This document shows positions 17,502 to 24,975 of a DNA stretch of 64,000 bases, piece by piece. A program made the position numbers and the translations under genes. Where the stretch lies: assembly GCF_023231945.1 (NCBI RefSeq), contig NZ_JAJLJH010000001.1:1913393-1977392 (forward strand). The letters run 5' to 3'. This DNA comes from Scleromatobacter humisilvae (GTDB taxonomy: Bacteria > Pseudomonadota > Gammaproteobacteria > Burkholderiales > Burkholderiaceae_C). Under the pieces are notes generated by a model. The model made no database searches. It was not told where the DNA came from and saw nothing but the letters and a program-made list of their open reading frames with translations. Numbering within the stretch: position 1 is the first letter of the stretch; the number at the start of each line of letters is the position of its first letter.

Positions 17502-18908
17502 TCAGCGTCCGGCGAAATGGTGCGGGAAGGCGAATCGCAGGGCCATCGAGAGGAGTTCGCCCACCAGCAGGCCGCCGACGATCGCGGGAACGAGGATGGC
17601 TTCCGCACGCCAGGACAGGGCGTTGACCTGCTTCTTGAACCAGATCGCCAGGGGCCACGCGGCGTATTGCGACATTGCCACCCCCGCCACCGTGCCGACG
17701 ATGCCGAAGTAGTGCCGCCCGATCAGCAGCCCCGCGACAAGGCCCATGAGGCGCAGCGCGTTGGCATAGGCGCCGTATTTCGTCTTGGCCACCGCGAGGT
17801 AGCCGACCTCGACCACCTGATAGCGCACGCCGATGATTCCGGCGGCCAGCACCATCACCATCCAGCCGGCGTCGTGGTAGCGCGTATCGTAGATGAGGTC
17901 GATCAGCGTCTGGGCCGACGTGATGAGGATGGCGGACGGGAATACCGCCATCGCGTCGTAGCCCCACTGGAAACGCTCGAGATTGCGCGCGAATTCCTTC
18001 GGACGCTCGCGATAGACCTCCGACAACGCCGGGAACACGATGCTGTTGCAGACGCTGTTGGCGATGTTCTGCAGCACGCTCGCCATGATCACGGCGATCG
18101 AATACAGGCCGAATTCGCGCACCGAGATCAGGCCGCCCAGCAGCACGCGGTCGCCGTTGACCGCCATGAAGGTCAGGATCGACGACAGGATGATCCACTT
18201 GGCGTGGCCCATCAGCTCCTTGGCCGAGTCGCGGTCGAAGCGGAAGCGCACCTTGTGGCCCGGCAGGGAAGCGTAGCTCAGGATGCAGCGCGTGATGCCG
18301 GACACGATGGCGCCGGCGGTCAGCGCCCAGATCGAATGCCACGTCCATGCGACAAGAACCATCGCGACGGCCGATGCGAGCTGCGCCGAGATCTCGATCT
18401 TGGTCAGCGTGTGCAGGTGCATCTGGCGCCGCGCCTGGATGATGCGGATCGATTCGAAGCCCTGCAGCACCAACGTCAGCGCGAAGGCCACGATCAGGTA
18501 CGGCAGGCGCTCGTCCGCGTAGACCGTGCCCGCCTTCCACCAGCCCAGGTGGCGCGTGATCGCCAGGCCGCCCGCGGCCGCACAGATGACAAGCGCCAGC
18601 ACCTGGCTGCGAACGAGTTGGATCGACCACGCCGTGTCGAGGAATTCCGGATCCGATCCCCGCTTGCTCAGCACCATGGTGCGAGCCACGCCCAGGTCGC
18701 TGAAGAGGGCCAGCGCAGTGGCCAGCATGTAGACGACCGACATCAGGCCGAAAGCGTCCGGAAACAGCAGGTGGGCCGTGATGACATTGGTGCCCAGCCG
18801 CAGCACCTGTTGCACCGCCTGTCCGCCGAGGATCCACGACCCCGCGCGCAGGACACGGGACTTCATTCCTGCCGGCTTGACAGCAGGCGCAACGACGTCG
18901 CTGGTCAT
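17502..18908 (-). CDS. Polysaccharide flippase (Wzx/PST family)
   Basis: Oligosaccharide flippase of 468 residues with about twelve to fourteen membrane helices and the usual N-terminal pattern LRAGSWILGGQAVQQVLRLG followed by FGLMSVVYMLATALALFSDL. It would move lipid-linked EPS repeat units from the cytoplasmic to the periplasmic side of the inner membrane, to be joined by the Wzy-like protein encoded next. Start 18908 overlaps the upstream glycosyltransferase stop as ATGA. The length matches the family. Confidence 0.9.
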   Translation of the reverse strand: MTSDVVAPAVKPAGMKSRVLRAGSWILGGQAVQQVLRLGTNVITAHLLFPDAFGLMSVVYMLATALALFSDLGVARTMVLSKRGSDPEFLDTAWSIQLVRSQVLALVICAAAGGLAITRHLGWWKAGTVYADERLPYLIVAFALTLVLQGFESIRIIQARRQMHLHTLTKIEISAQLASAVAMVLVAWTWHSIWALTAGAIVSGITRCILSYASLPGHKVRFRFDRDSAKELMGHAKWIILSSILTFMAVNGDRVLLGGLISVREFGLYSIAVIMASVLQNIANSVCNSIVFPALSEVYRERPKEFARNLERFQWGYDAMAVFPSAILITSAQTLIDLIYDTRYHDAGWMVMVLAAGIIGVRYQVVEVGYLAVAKTKYGAYANALRLMGLVAGLLIGRHYFGIVGTVAGVAMSQYAAWPLAIWFKKQVNALSWRAEAILVPAIVGGLLVGELLSMALRFAFPHHFAGR

Positions 18909-19867
18909 CGCGTTCCCGCGCGGCCGAAGCCGGTGATGCTCGCCGTGCGGAACATCGCGCGCATGTGGTCCATGACTTCACGAGCGCGCTGCCACCCCTT
19001 GGCCATGAACGCGATCTTCAGCAGCACGATGACGTCCGCCAGTTCCTCGAGCGCCAGGAAGGCGAGCGCTCCCGCCAGACCGTGATGCTTGCGGTAGTAG
19101 AGGAACCCGCTTTCCAGTTGCAGGTCGTCAAGCTGGCGCGACTTGTTGATCACTCCCTCGGACTTGGCGCTTTCGCCGCCCAGGTGCACGACGTCCACGT
19201 GCGGCCAGAAGACGACGCGCCAACCGGCGTTCTTCACCTCGCGGCAGTGGTCGACCTCTTCGTAGTACAGGAAGAAGCGCGGGTCGAAAAGGCCGACGCG
19301 CTCCAACACTTCGCGCCGCGTCAGGTAGTAGCAGCCGGGTACCCAGTCGCATTCGCGCGTGTCGCGATGATCCCACTTCACGTCGTCCACCATGCGCGGG
19401 AATCCGAAGCGACGCGTGAAGCCGGCGCGCGCCCAGAACGAGTTGAGCGGCGTCGGGAAGTAGCGGCAACCGGGCTGCGGTTCGCCGTCGCGGCCCACCA
19501 GGCGCACGCCCAGCACGCCGCATTCCGGGTGCGCCTCCATGTATTCGAGCGGACCGACCAGCGCGTCGGGCGGCACGAAGGCATCGGTATTGAGAAGCAG
19601 CAGGTAGCGGCTCTTGATCCGGTCCAGCGCCAGGTTGTTCGCGCGACCGAAACCGAGGTTGGCGCCCGACTCGATCAGGGTGACGTGGGGACGATCTTGC
19701 CGCAGGAACTCCGCCGACCCGTCGCGCGAGGCGTTGTCGACGACGATCACATCGCCACCGCCGATCGGCGCCAGCGCCTTGTCCAAGGCGTCGAGGCAAG
19801 GGGCCAGAAGCGCCTTGGTGTTGTAGCTGACCAGCAGCGTCGTGAGGAGTCCGGGATCTGGCTGCAT
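18905..19867 (-). CDS. Family 2 glycosyltransferase (rhamnosyltransferase-like)
   Basis: GT-A glycosyltransferase of 320 residues of the WcaA/RfbN-like kind. TTLLVSYNTKALLAPCLDAL at the N-terminus, VVDNASRDGS, and the metal-binding LLLLNTDAFVPP are visible; FFLYYEEVDHCREV is the acceptor-side motif common in rhamnosyl and related transferases. Rhamnose transfer is a reasonable guess because a full dTDP-rhamnose pathway is present, but donor choice is not proven by these motifs. It starts a unit of coupled genes just after the terminator at 19963-19988, so a promoter is expected in 19868-19962, though none stands out. Confidence 0.88.
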   Translation of the reverse strand: MQPDPGLLTTLLVSYNTKALLAPCLDALDKALAPIGGGDVIVVDNASRDGSAEFLRQDRPHVTLIESGANLGFGRANNLALDRIKSRYLLLLNTDAFVPPDALVGPLEYMEAHPECGVLGVRLVGRDGEPQPGCRYFPTPLNSFWARAGFTRRFGFPRMVDDVKWDHRDTRECDWVPGCYYLTRREVLERVGLFDPRFFLYYEEVDHCREVKNAGWRVVFWPHVDVVHLGGESAKSEGVINKSRQLDDLQLESGFLYYRKHHGLAGALAFLALEELADVIVLLKIAFMAKGWQRAREVMDHMRAMFRTASITGFGRAGTR

Positions 19868-19962
19868 TCAATCAACACCATCTACGCAATGCGTGGGCTC
19901 CCGCGCAAGCAAGACACGCGCCCGGGCACAGCGTGAAAACGTTCGGCCTGCATTTCGCGGGC

Positions 19963-19988
19963 AAAAAAACGGCCCCCGATCGGAGGCC
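19963..19988 (-). terminator. Intrinsic terminator after the glycoside hydrolase gene
   Basis: Read on the minus strand, GGCCTCC - GATC - GGGGGCC forms a seven-pair stem (one G-T pair) and is followed by C? no further pairing but by CG and a run of seven T. It lies 28 bases after the stop of the lipoprotein gene and would end the upstream eps transcript, separating export and exosortase genes from the glycosyltransferase-Wzx-Wzy unit. Confidence 0.8.
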
Positions 19989-20016
19989 ACTCAGTTTAAG
20001 CGAGGTCGACGCGATC

Positions 20017-22155
20017 TCAGCAGCCCGACCACCAGCAAGTGACGGCATCGCGGAACTTGGTGACGGCCGTCCACTTGACGGAGTTCGTGTCGAACACGGT
20101 TTCCTTCAGGCCCCACATGCCGTACTTGCTGGGGGTGCCGATGTCGGCATAGAGCGCGAAGGTCTGGCCGCCTGCGGCCTGCCAGTCCGACAGCATCCGG
20201 GCATAGGCCGCTGCCATGCGCGGGTCGCGATTGGCGTTTGTGAACAGCGTCACCAGCGTGGCGTCGGTGTCGCCGGCGGGGGGGGCCAGACCTTGGCCGC
20301 CTTCGTAGGCCCAAAGCGGAATGTGGAACTGGTCCGCGACGGCCTTGTTCGCGACCATCCAGCTCTTGATCTGCGCCAGCGAACCGGTCGCCACGTTGCT
20401 GCCCGCGACCGCCAGCGGCGCGACCGCCGCGGTCGGAGCTTCGGAGCCCATGATCTCGCTGAACAGCGCCGCGAGGCCACCATCGGTCGTCGTGTACCAG
20501 CTTGCCACCGTCGGACGAAGCTTCGTCGCGCTGATGTAGCCGCCGAAATACGGCGCGATCGAGAGCACGTCGATGGACTTGCCGCACGCCCGGCCCAACG
20601 TCTTGGCCGCCACCGTGCAGTTCAGCACCGCGGTTGCGGAACCCACCGACGCGGCCTGGGTGTTGGCGATGCAGCGCACGCGGCTCTTGTCGGCGCCGAA
20701 CTCGTTCTTGATGATGTTGCAGACCTGCACGAGTCGATTGGCGTACCAGTTCGCCTGCAGGGTGAACGGGCTCGTCTTGGCGGCGACCTCGGCCGGCCAG
20801 GCGGCCTGGCCCTGCGCGTACATCCAGTTCGTGCCCGTGAACGAGTAGTTCCAGGGTTCGTTGGAATACTCGACGTTGACCGACTGCGTGGGCGACAGCT
20901 GCTGGTGGAGCACCTTGGCGAACTGCGCGACGTAGTCATCGGTCGCGTGCGTCGGCACGTTGACCCACGGATCGATGCCGGCGGCATTGGCCAGCGCGAC
21001 GATCTTCTCGATCGGCACGCCGGCCGGCGTATTCCACGAGCGCCACGTGGCGACCGTGCGTTGCGACCAGTCGCTGACCGTCGACGTGTTGGTGCGCATC
21101 CAATCCATGAAGCGCGCCGTGCGGAAGCCCTTGAGCTCGGCCAGCAGCATCGGGTGCCAGATCGAGGTGGACGGGAAGTTCTCGAACGGGACGTACGCGC
21201 CGGTCGCGCCCGTGCAGGCCGCGGCGCTGGCGGCGTAGGTCGTCAGGTCGTTCGCGCAGGCGCCGCCGGGCGGATAGACACGAACGTTGCGGAGGTAGTT
21301 GCCCGGCGTCGTCGCGGTGATGGACAGCGTCAGTCCTGCGGCGCTGGTGTTGACGACCTGGATGACGTCACGACCGGCGGTCGACTTCGACGCATTCTTG
21401 GTGGCGACGCCGTTGTAGCTCAGCGTGCCGGCGCCGTCGTAGCGCACGATGTATTCACCCGCCTGCTGCCAGCCGCCGCTGAGGATGATGGTGGCCACCG
21501 AACGGAATTTGTGCGTGGCGTCGTCGGAGGCCGGCAGGCTGCGCGGCCATCCGTCCGCATCGAGGTCGATGCTGGCTTCCTCGAGCGTGTCAAAGGCGCT
21601 CGCGCCGCCCGTCAGGTTCTTGCAGGTGCTGCCGGCGACGTACGGATTGCACTGGGTGAGCCAGGCACTGCCCTTCTTCATCAGGTCGATGGTCGGCATC
21701 GAGGGCGAGTAGTAGTCCAGCGTGCCCAGGTTCAGGCCCAGCGAGGACTTGGCCGTGACATGCGTGGCGTCGAGCAGCGTCGTCGGGTTCGCGTTGGCCG
21801 ACGCCACCGTCGTGGATCCGTCGTCCGAGGAAGTCGTCGAACTCGTGGACGTGCCGCCGTTCGACGGCGAAGTGTCCGTGGTGCTGGCGTCGTTGCTGGT
21901 GGTCGTGCTTGTCGTGCCTGCGGATGTGGACGCGCCACTGTCGCCCGAGATGCCGGTGACGGTACCCGTATCGGTATTTGTGCCAGTGCCGCTTGCGACG
22001 GTGCCCGCGGCGTTGCTGCTGCCGGAGATCGACGTGGACGACGCTTGCGTCGGCTCGTCGCCGCTGCCACCGCCGCCGCCGCATGCGCTCACCAGCGCGC
22101 TGGTCGCGAGTGCGACCGCCGAGCCGCGCACCGTGTCGAAGAAATTCAAAGCCAT
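20017..22155 (-). CDS. Putative glycoside hydrolase-like lipoprotein with Ser/Thr-rich linker
   Basis: Secreted lipoprotein of 712 residues from this start. A short signal peptide ends in the lipobox LVSAC (C25) followed by GGGGG. Residues 33-125 are almost only Ser, Thr, Gly, Asp and Ala, a flexible linker. The following domain contains VEYSNEPWNYS (acid/base candidate E433) and LWAYEGGQGL (nucleophile candidate E618), the spacing and motifs of TIM-barrel retaining glycosidases of the GH-A clan type. It probably trims or releases the EPS, or controls chain length at the cell surface; the exact family is not recognised. It follows epsI and is closed by a terminator. No PEP-CTERM tail is present. 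The ATG at 22155 has no good ribosome binding site; an alternative in-frame start at 22479 is discussed separately. Confidence 0.7.
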   Translation of the reverse strand: MALNFFDTVRGSAVALATSALVSACGGGGGSGDEPTQASSTSISGSSNAAGTVASGTGTNTDTGTVTGISGDSGASTSAGTTSTTTSNDASTTDTSPSNGGTSTSSTTSSDDGSTTVASANANPTTLLDATHVTAKSSLGLNLGTLDYYSPSMPTIDLMKKGSAWLTQCNPYVAGSTCKNLTGGASAFDTLEEASIDLDADGWPRSLPASDDATHKFRSVATIILSGGWQQAGEYIVRYDGAGTLSYNGVATKNASKSTAGRDVIQVVNTSAAGLTLSITATTPGNYLRNVRVYPPGGACANDLTTYAASAAACTGATGAYVPFENFPSTSIWHPMLLAELKGFRTARFMDWMRTNTSTVSDWSQRTVATWRSWNTPAGVPIEKIVALANAAGIDPWVNVPTHATDDYVAQFAKVLHQQLSPTQSVNVEYSNEPWNYSFTGTNWMYAQGQAAWPAEVAAKTSPFTLQANWYANRLVQVCNIIKNEFGADKSRVRCIANTQAASVGSATAVLNCTVAAKTLGRACGKSIDVLSIAPYFGGYISATKLRPTVASWYTTTDGGLAALFSEIMGSEAPTAAVAPLAVAGSNVATGSLAQIKSWMVANKAVADQFHIPLWAYEGGQGLAPPAGDTDATLVTLFTNANRDPRMAAAYARMLSDWQAAGGQTFALYADIGTPSKYGMWGLKETVFDTNSVKWTAVTKFRDAVTCWWSGC

Positions 22156-22479
22156 TTGGTCTGCCGAAGTCGGGAAGGGCCGCAGCCAATCCTCGTCAAC
22201 GGCGAACCCCGTAGACACATGCTGCGATGCACTGTCTATCGGCAAGCCCAGGGAAGTAAGTGAATGAAAAAAGCAAGGGAATGCTACGGCACATCCACCG
22301 ACGTCGGCGGAAGTCCGTTCGCTATTGCCCTCCGTCCCTGGAGCGGTCGAACCACATTCGGTTGCGCGAGGCTGCGCACTGTGCGCGACCATAGCCGCGG
22401 CCTGCAGCGGGCACAACGCCGCGAGTGTGAGCAAAAGCGTCGCACCGACGCTCCCGAACAGGAGTGGCTTCTTCAGCAT
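22156..22479 (-). other. In-frame open stretch before the lipoprotein with a second signal-like start
   Basis: This 324-base stretch after epsI stays open in frame with the lipoprotein gene. At 22479 an ATG encodes MLKKPLLFGSVGATLLLTLA, which looks like a signal peptide and lies 16 bases after the epsI stop with a weak AGCAGG upstream. After about 30 codons the third codon positions become much less GC-rich and the residues no longer look like protein, which suggests untranslated leader or decayed coding DNA. Whether the lipoprotein really starts at 22479 (820 residues) or at 22155 is unresolved. Confidence 0.45.
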
Positions 22480-22495
22480 TTCGCTGATGCCTGCT

Positions 22496-23191
22496 TCAGG
22501 ACAGGCCGACGAGCTGGCGCCGCGCCGACGGTGTCATTGCGCGCACCATGTCACGAATGAAGCCGCTTTGAACAAGGAAGCCCTGCTCGGAATCGCGTCC
22601 GACGGTCGATACGCGAAACAGCAGGCCGTCGACGATCTCGCCACGCAGGCCGTGCCGGATCTCCGCGATCTTGCGATCCAGCGCTCCCAGGCTCTGCTGG
22701 TCGCCGACGATCGTCCAGTATGTGACCGGCTCGTAGCGGCCGATCGCCAGCTGCTGGGTCTCCAGCCGCCGCACGCGAACGACGCCTTCGGGCATGTCGA
22801 TCTGTGACACCTGGTTGCTCTTGACCTGGAAGCCTTGCGCCGGATAGCAGACCTCGGGGTAGTGCAGCTGCACGTCGTCGTCGGCCTGGTCGGCGCCATA
22901 GGCGATCGACAGCATCACCTGGTGGCCCGCATCGTCGACGTAGAAGCGGCTCAGCATCTGGCTGTAGAGCTTGTTGAGCAGCGCCTCGGTCGTCGGGTCG
23001 ACGATGCCACCGGTGGAGCGCGGGTCGACGCGCCAGTTGCCGAACCGCATCGGCACGATGTCGTCGAGCTTGAACGGCCCCCGCAGCAGGGCCATGCGCT
23101 TCGTCGGCACCATGGCCTGGCCGCCGGCCGCCGCCGCGGCCATCAGGACGGCCGCGATGGCGGCGCGCCGGGTCAGGACGGGATCAGACAT
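22496..23191 (-). CDS. epsI: EpsI family exosortase-associated protein
   Basis: Protein of 231 residues of the EpsI family (DUF3485), the usual partner of exosortases in EPS loci. It has an N-terminal twin-arginine-like start (LTRRAAIAAVLMAAAAAGG) serving as signal or anchor, and the family motif HYPEVCYPAQGF near residue 112. The exact biochemical role is not established; it acts in the periplasm or membrane in EPS maturation or export. Its start overlaps the exosortase stop by eight bases, so the two proteins are made together. Confidence 0.92.
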   Translation of the reverse strand: MSDPVLTRRAAIAAVLMAAAAAGGQAMVPTKRMALLRGPFKLDDIVPMRFGNWRVDPRSTGGIVDPTTEALLNKLYSQMLSRFYVDDAGHQVMLSIAYGADQADDDVQLHYPEVCYPAQGFQVKSNQVSQIDMPEGVVRVRRLETQQLAIGRYEPVTYWTIVGDQQSLGALDRKIAEIRHGLRGEIVDGLLFRVSTVGRDSEQGFLVQSGFIRDMVRAMTPSARRQLVGLS

Positions 23192-24065
23192 GCTGCGGCC
23201 TCGCGGTCGTTCGGATGGCGAGCCAGCGCAGCCCGCTGTCGGTCGCGATGATGAAGAGCAGCGCCGTCAGGAACAGCACCATGCCCGCGGCCCCGTGCAG
23301 GAAGCCCTGCCCGGCCTCGTCGCCGTAGTAGTACGTGATCAGTGCGAGCACGATCACGCGGATCACGTTGGCGACGAACGAGATCGGAACGATCAGGATG
23401 GCCAGCGCGATGTTGCGGAACACCGAGCTGTGGCGCACGACGTTGAGGTACAGCAGGCCCATCGCCTCCAGCGAGAACAGCGTGTGCAGTCCGGCGCAGG
23501 CGTCGGCCACGAGCAGTTGGTACTGGCCGATCTGCAGGATGACGCCGGTGCGCGCGATCGGGTAGCCGGCCGCGTACATCGCCGCCGTGGCCGCGGTGGA
23601 GACCGCGAGCTTCATCGGTTGCGTGATCGCATCGACGAAGGTGGCCGGCAGCGGGATCAGGAAGAACATGAAGAACAGCGCGAACGCCGCCCCTCGCAGC
23701 TGGCGCGGACCGCGCAGAAGCAGCACGACGCCCGGCAGCATGAACAGCGCCGACGCGGTCTGCGCGCTGAGGATGCGCTGCGAGCGCCCGAACACGTAGA
23801 GCAGCAGCCCGATGGCCATCAACGCCCAGCCCAGGATCGGCCTGGGCGAGGACGCTTCCGTGTCGTCGATGCGATCCCACGAGCGGAAGATCAGCCAGAC
23901 GCAGATCGCCAGCACGATCACGCCCTGGCTCTGCTCCTGCGCCTCGCCGAACCAGAGGTTGACGGCGAGGTCCCGGAGCGTCGGAAGATAGAGCGCCAGC
24001 AACCCGAGCACGCAGATCCACCACGGGATCGTCCGCGGCGCGGTCAATCGTTGAACGACGCTCAT
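23184..24065 (-). CDS. xrtB: Exosortase B
   Basis: Inner-membrane cysteine transpeptidase-like protein of 293 residues with about eight helices. The exosortase catalytic triad is visible: C190 in VADACAGLHTL, R236 in FVANVIRVIVL and H257 in GFLHGAAGM. Exosortases process proteins with a PEP-CTERM tail and are linked to EPS production; the B type is the form found with epsE-F-G. The gene starts 7 bases after the epsG stop and overlaps epsI. No PEP-CTERM protein is encoded in this window, so its substrate must lie elsewhere, or it serves EPS assembly in another way. Confidence 0.94.
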   Translation of the reverse strand: MSVVQRLTAPRTIPWWICVLGLLALYLPTLRDLAVNLWFGEAQEQSQGVIVLAICVWLIFRSWDRIDDTEASSPRPILGWALMAIGLLLYVFGRSQRILSAQTASALFMLPGVVLLLRGPRQLRGAAFALFFMFFLIPLPATFVDAITQPMKLAVSTAATAAMYAAGYPIARTGVILQIGQYQLLVADACAGLHTLFSLEAMGLLYLNVVRHSSVFRNIALAILIVPISFVANVIRVIVLALITYYYGDEAGQGFLHGAAGMVLFLTALLFIIATDSGLRWLAIRTTARPQHV

Positions 24066-24072
24066 CGCAAGG

Positions 24073-24975
24073 TCACAGCTCGTTCATGATGACGCCGGCG
24101 AGACGCACCTGGCCCGACTGCAGCGAACCCACGAGTTCCTGCAGCCGCGAGACCTTGTTGGCGTCCTTGCGCGTGACCACCAGGGCCGAGCCGCAGCGCG
24201 ACGCGATCACGACGCCGTCGCTGCCGTAGCAGGACGCCGGCGTGTCGACGATCACGTGGTCGAACTTGATCGATACCTCGCGCAGCAGCATGCCGAAGGA
24301 CGGGCCTTCGACCAGCTCCAGCGGGTTGGGCGGCTGCACGCCGACCGGGATCACGTACAGGTTCGGGATCCCCGGCACGGCCTTGACGATGCCCTTGCCG
24401 CCGCGGCCCGAGAGCACCCCCGACAGGCCGGCGCCGCCCGTCACGCCGAACACCTGGTCCATGCGGGCGCCGCGCATGTCGGCGTCGATCACGACGACCT
24501 TGCCGCCCAGCTGGGCGAGCGCGACCGCGAGGTTGGCGCTGAAATAGGTCTTGCCGTCGCCCGAGTCCGGGCTGCAGACGGCCAGCGGCCGGCGCTGGCC
24601 CTTGTTCTCGGACTGCGTGCGCATCAGGATCTGGCTGCGGATGGCGCGGAACGCCTCGGCCTGGTGGCCGAACGGCTGGTTCAGCATCACGAGTTCCGGC
24701 GCGGCCTTGCGCGTCTCCTCGTCCGCGTAGGCGTACTTGAACTGCTGCGCCAGCGCCTGCAGCACGTCCTCGGTATCGGCCAGGCCCAGCGCGATGGCGG
24801 CCTCGCCGAAGCGGAGGTCGTTCTCGCGCTGATAGCGTCCGATGCGGTCGAGGTCGTCCGCCGACAGGTTGCGGGCGTCCTGGATCAGTTCGCCGATCGC
24901 CCGGGTCTTGACCCCGGTCTCGTTGCCCTGCCCTTCGCCGATCGAGAGGTCGGCTGCTTCCAACTTGCCACTCAT
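24073..24975 (-). CDS. epsG: EpsG chain-length determinant tyrosine kinase-type ATPase
   Basis: Cytoplasmic ATPase of 300 residues related to bacterial tyrosine kinases (BY-kinases) that work with Wzz-type proteins in chain-length control. Walker A is CSPDSGDGKT (residues 134-143) and Walker A' is VVIDADMRG (161-169). The N-terminal 90 residues hold two 24-residue motifs (about 26-49 and 55-78, the second RFGEAAIALG ... LAQQ) that match the tandem MshEN pattern known from c-di-GMP-binding ATPases. The C-terminus (AGVIMNEL) lacks the tyrosine cluster of Wzc. Start 24975 overlaps the epsF stop as ATGA, and EpsF is its expected membrane activator. Confidence 0.92.
   Translation of the reverse strand: MSGKLEAADLSIGEGQGNETGVKTRAIGELIQDARNLSADDLDRIGRYQRENDLRFGEAAIALGLADTEDVLQALAQQFKYAYADEETRKAAPELVMLNQPFGHQAEAFRAIRSQILMRTQSENKGQRRPLAVCSPDSGDGKTYFSANLAVALAQLGGKVVVIDADMRGARMDQVFGVTGGAGLSGVLSGRGGKGIVKAVPGIPNLYVIPVGVQPPNPLELVEGPSFGMLLREVSIKFDHVIVDTPASCYGSDGVVIASRCGSALVVTRKDANKVSRLQELVGSLQSGQVRLAGVIMNEL

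Noticed and set aside
20017..20100. A PEP-CTERM tail on the hydrolase lipoprotein
   Set aside because: The C-terminus ends TCWWSGC without a PEP motif, a transmembrane helix or an Arg-rich end.
19933..22263. A 776-codon plus-strand open frame opposite the hydrolase gene
   Set aside because: The composition is Arg/Gly/Ala-rich without domains, and the opposite strand encodes a lipoprotein with conserved motifs.
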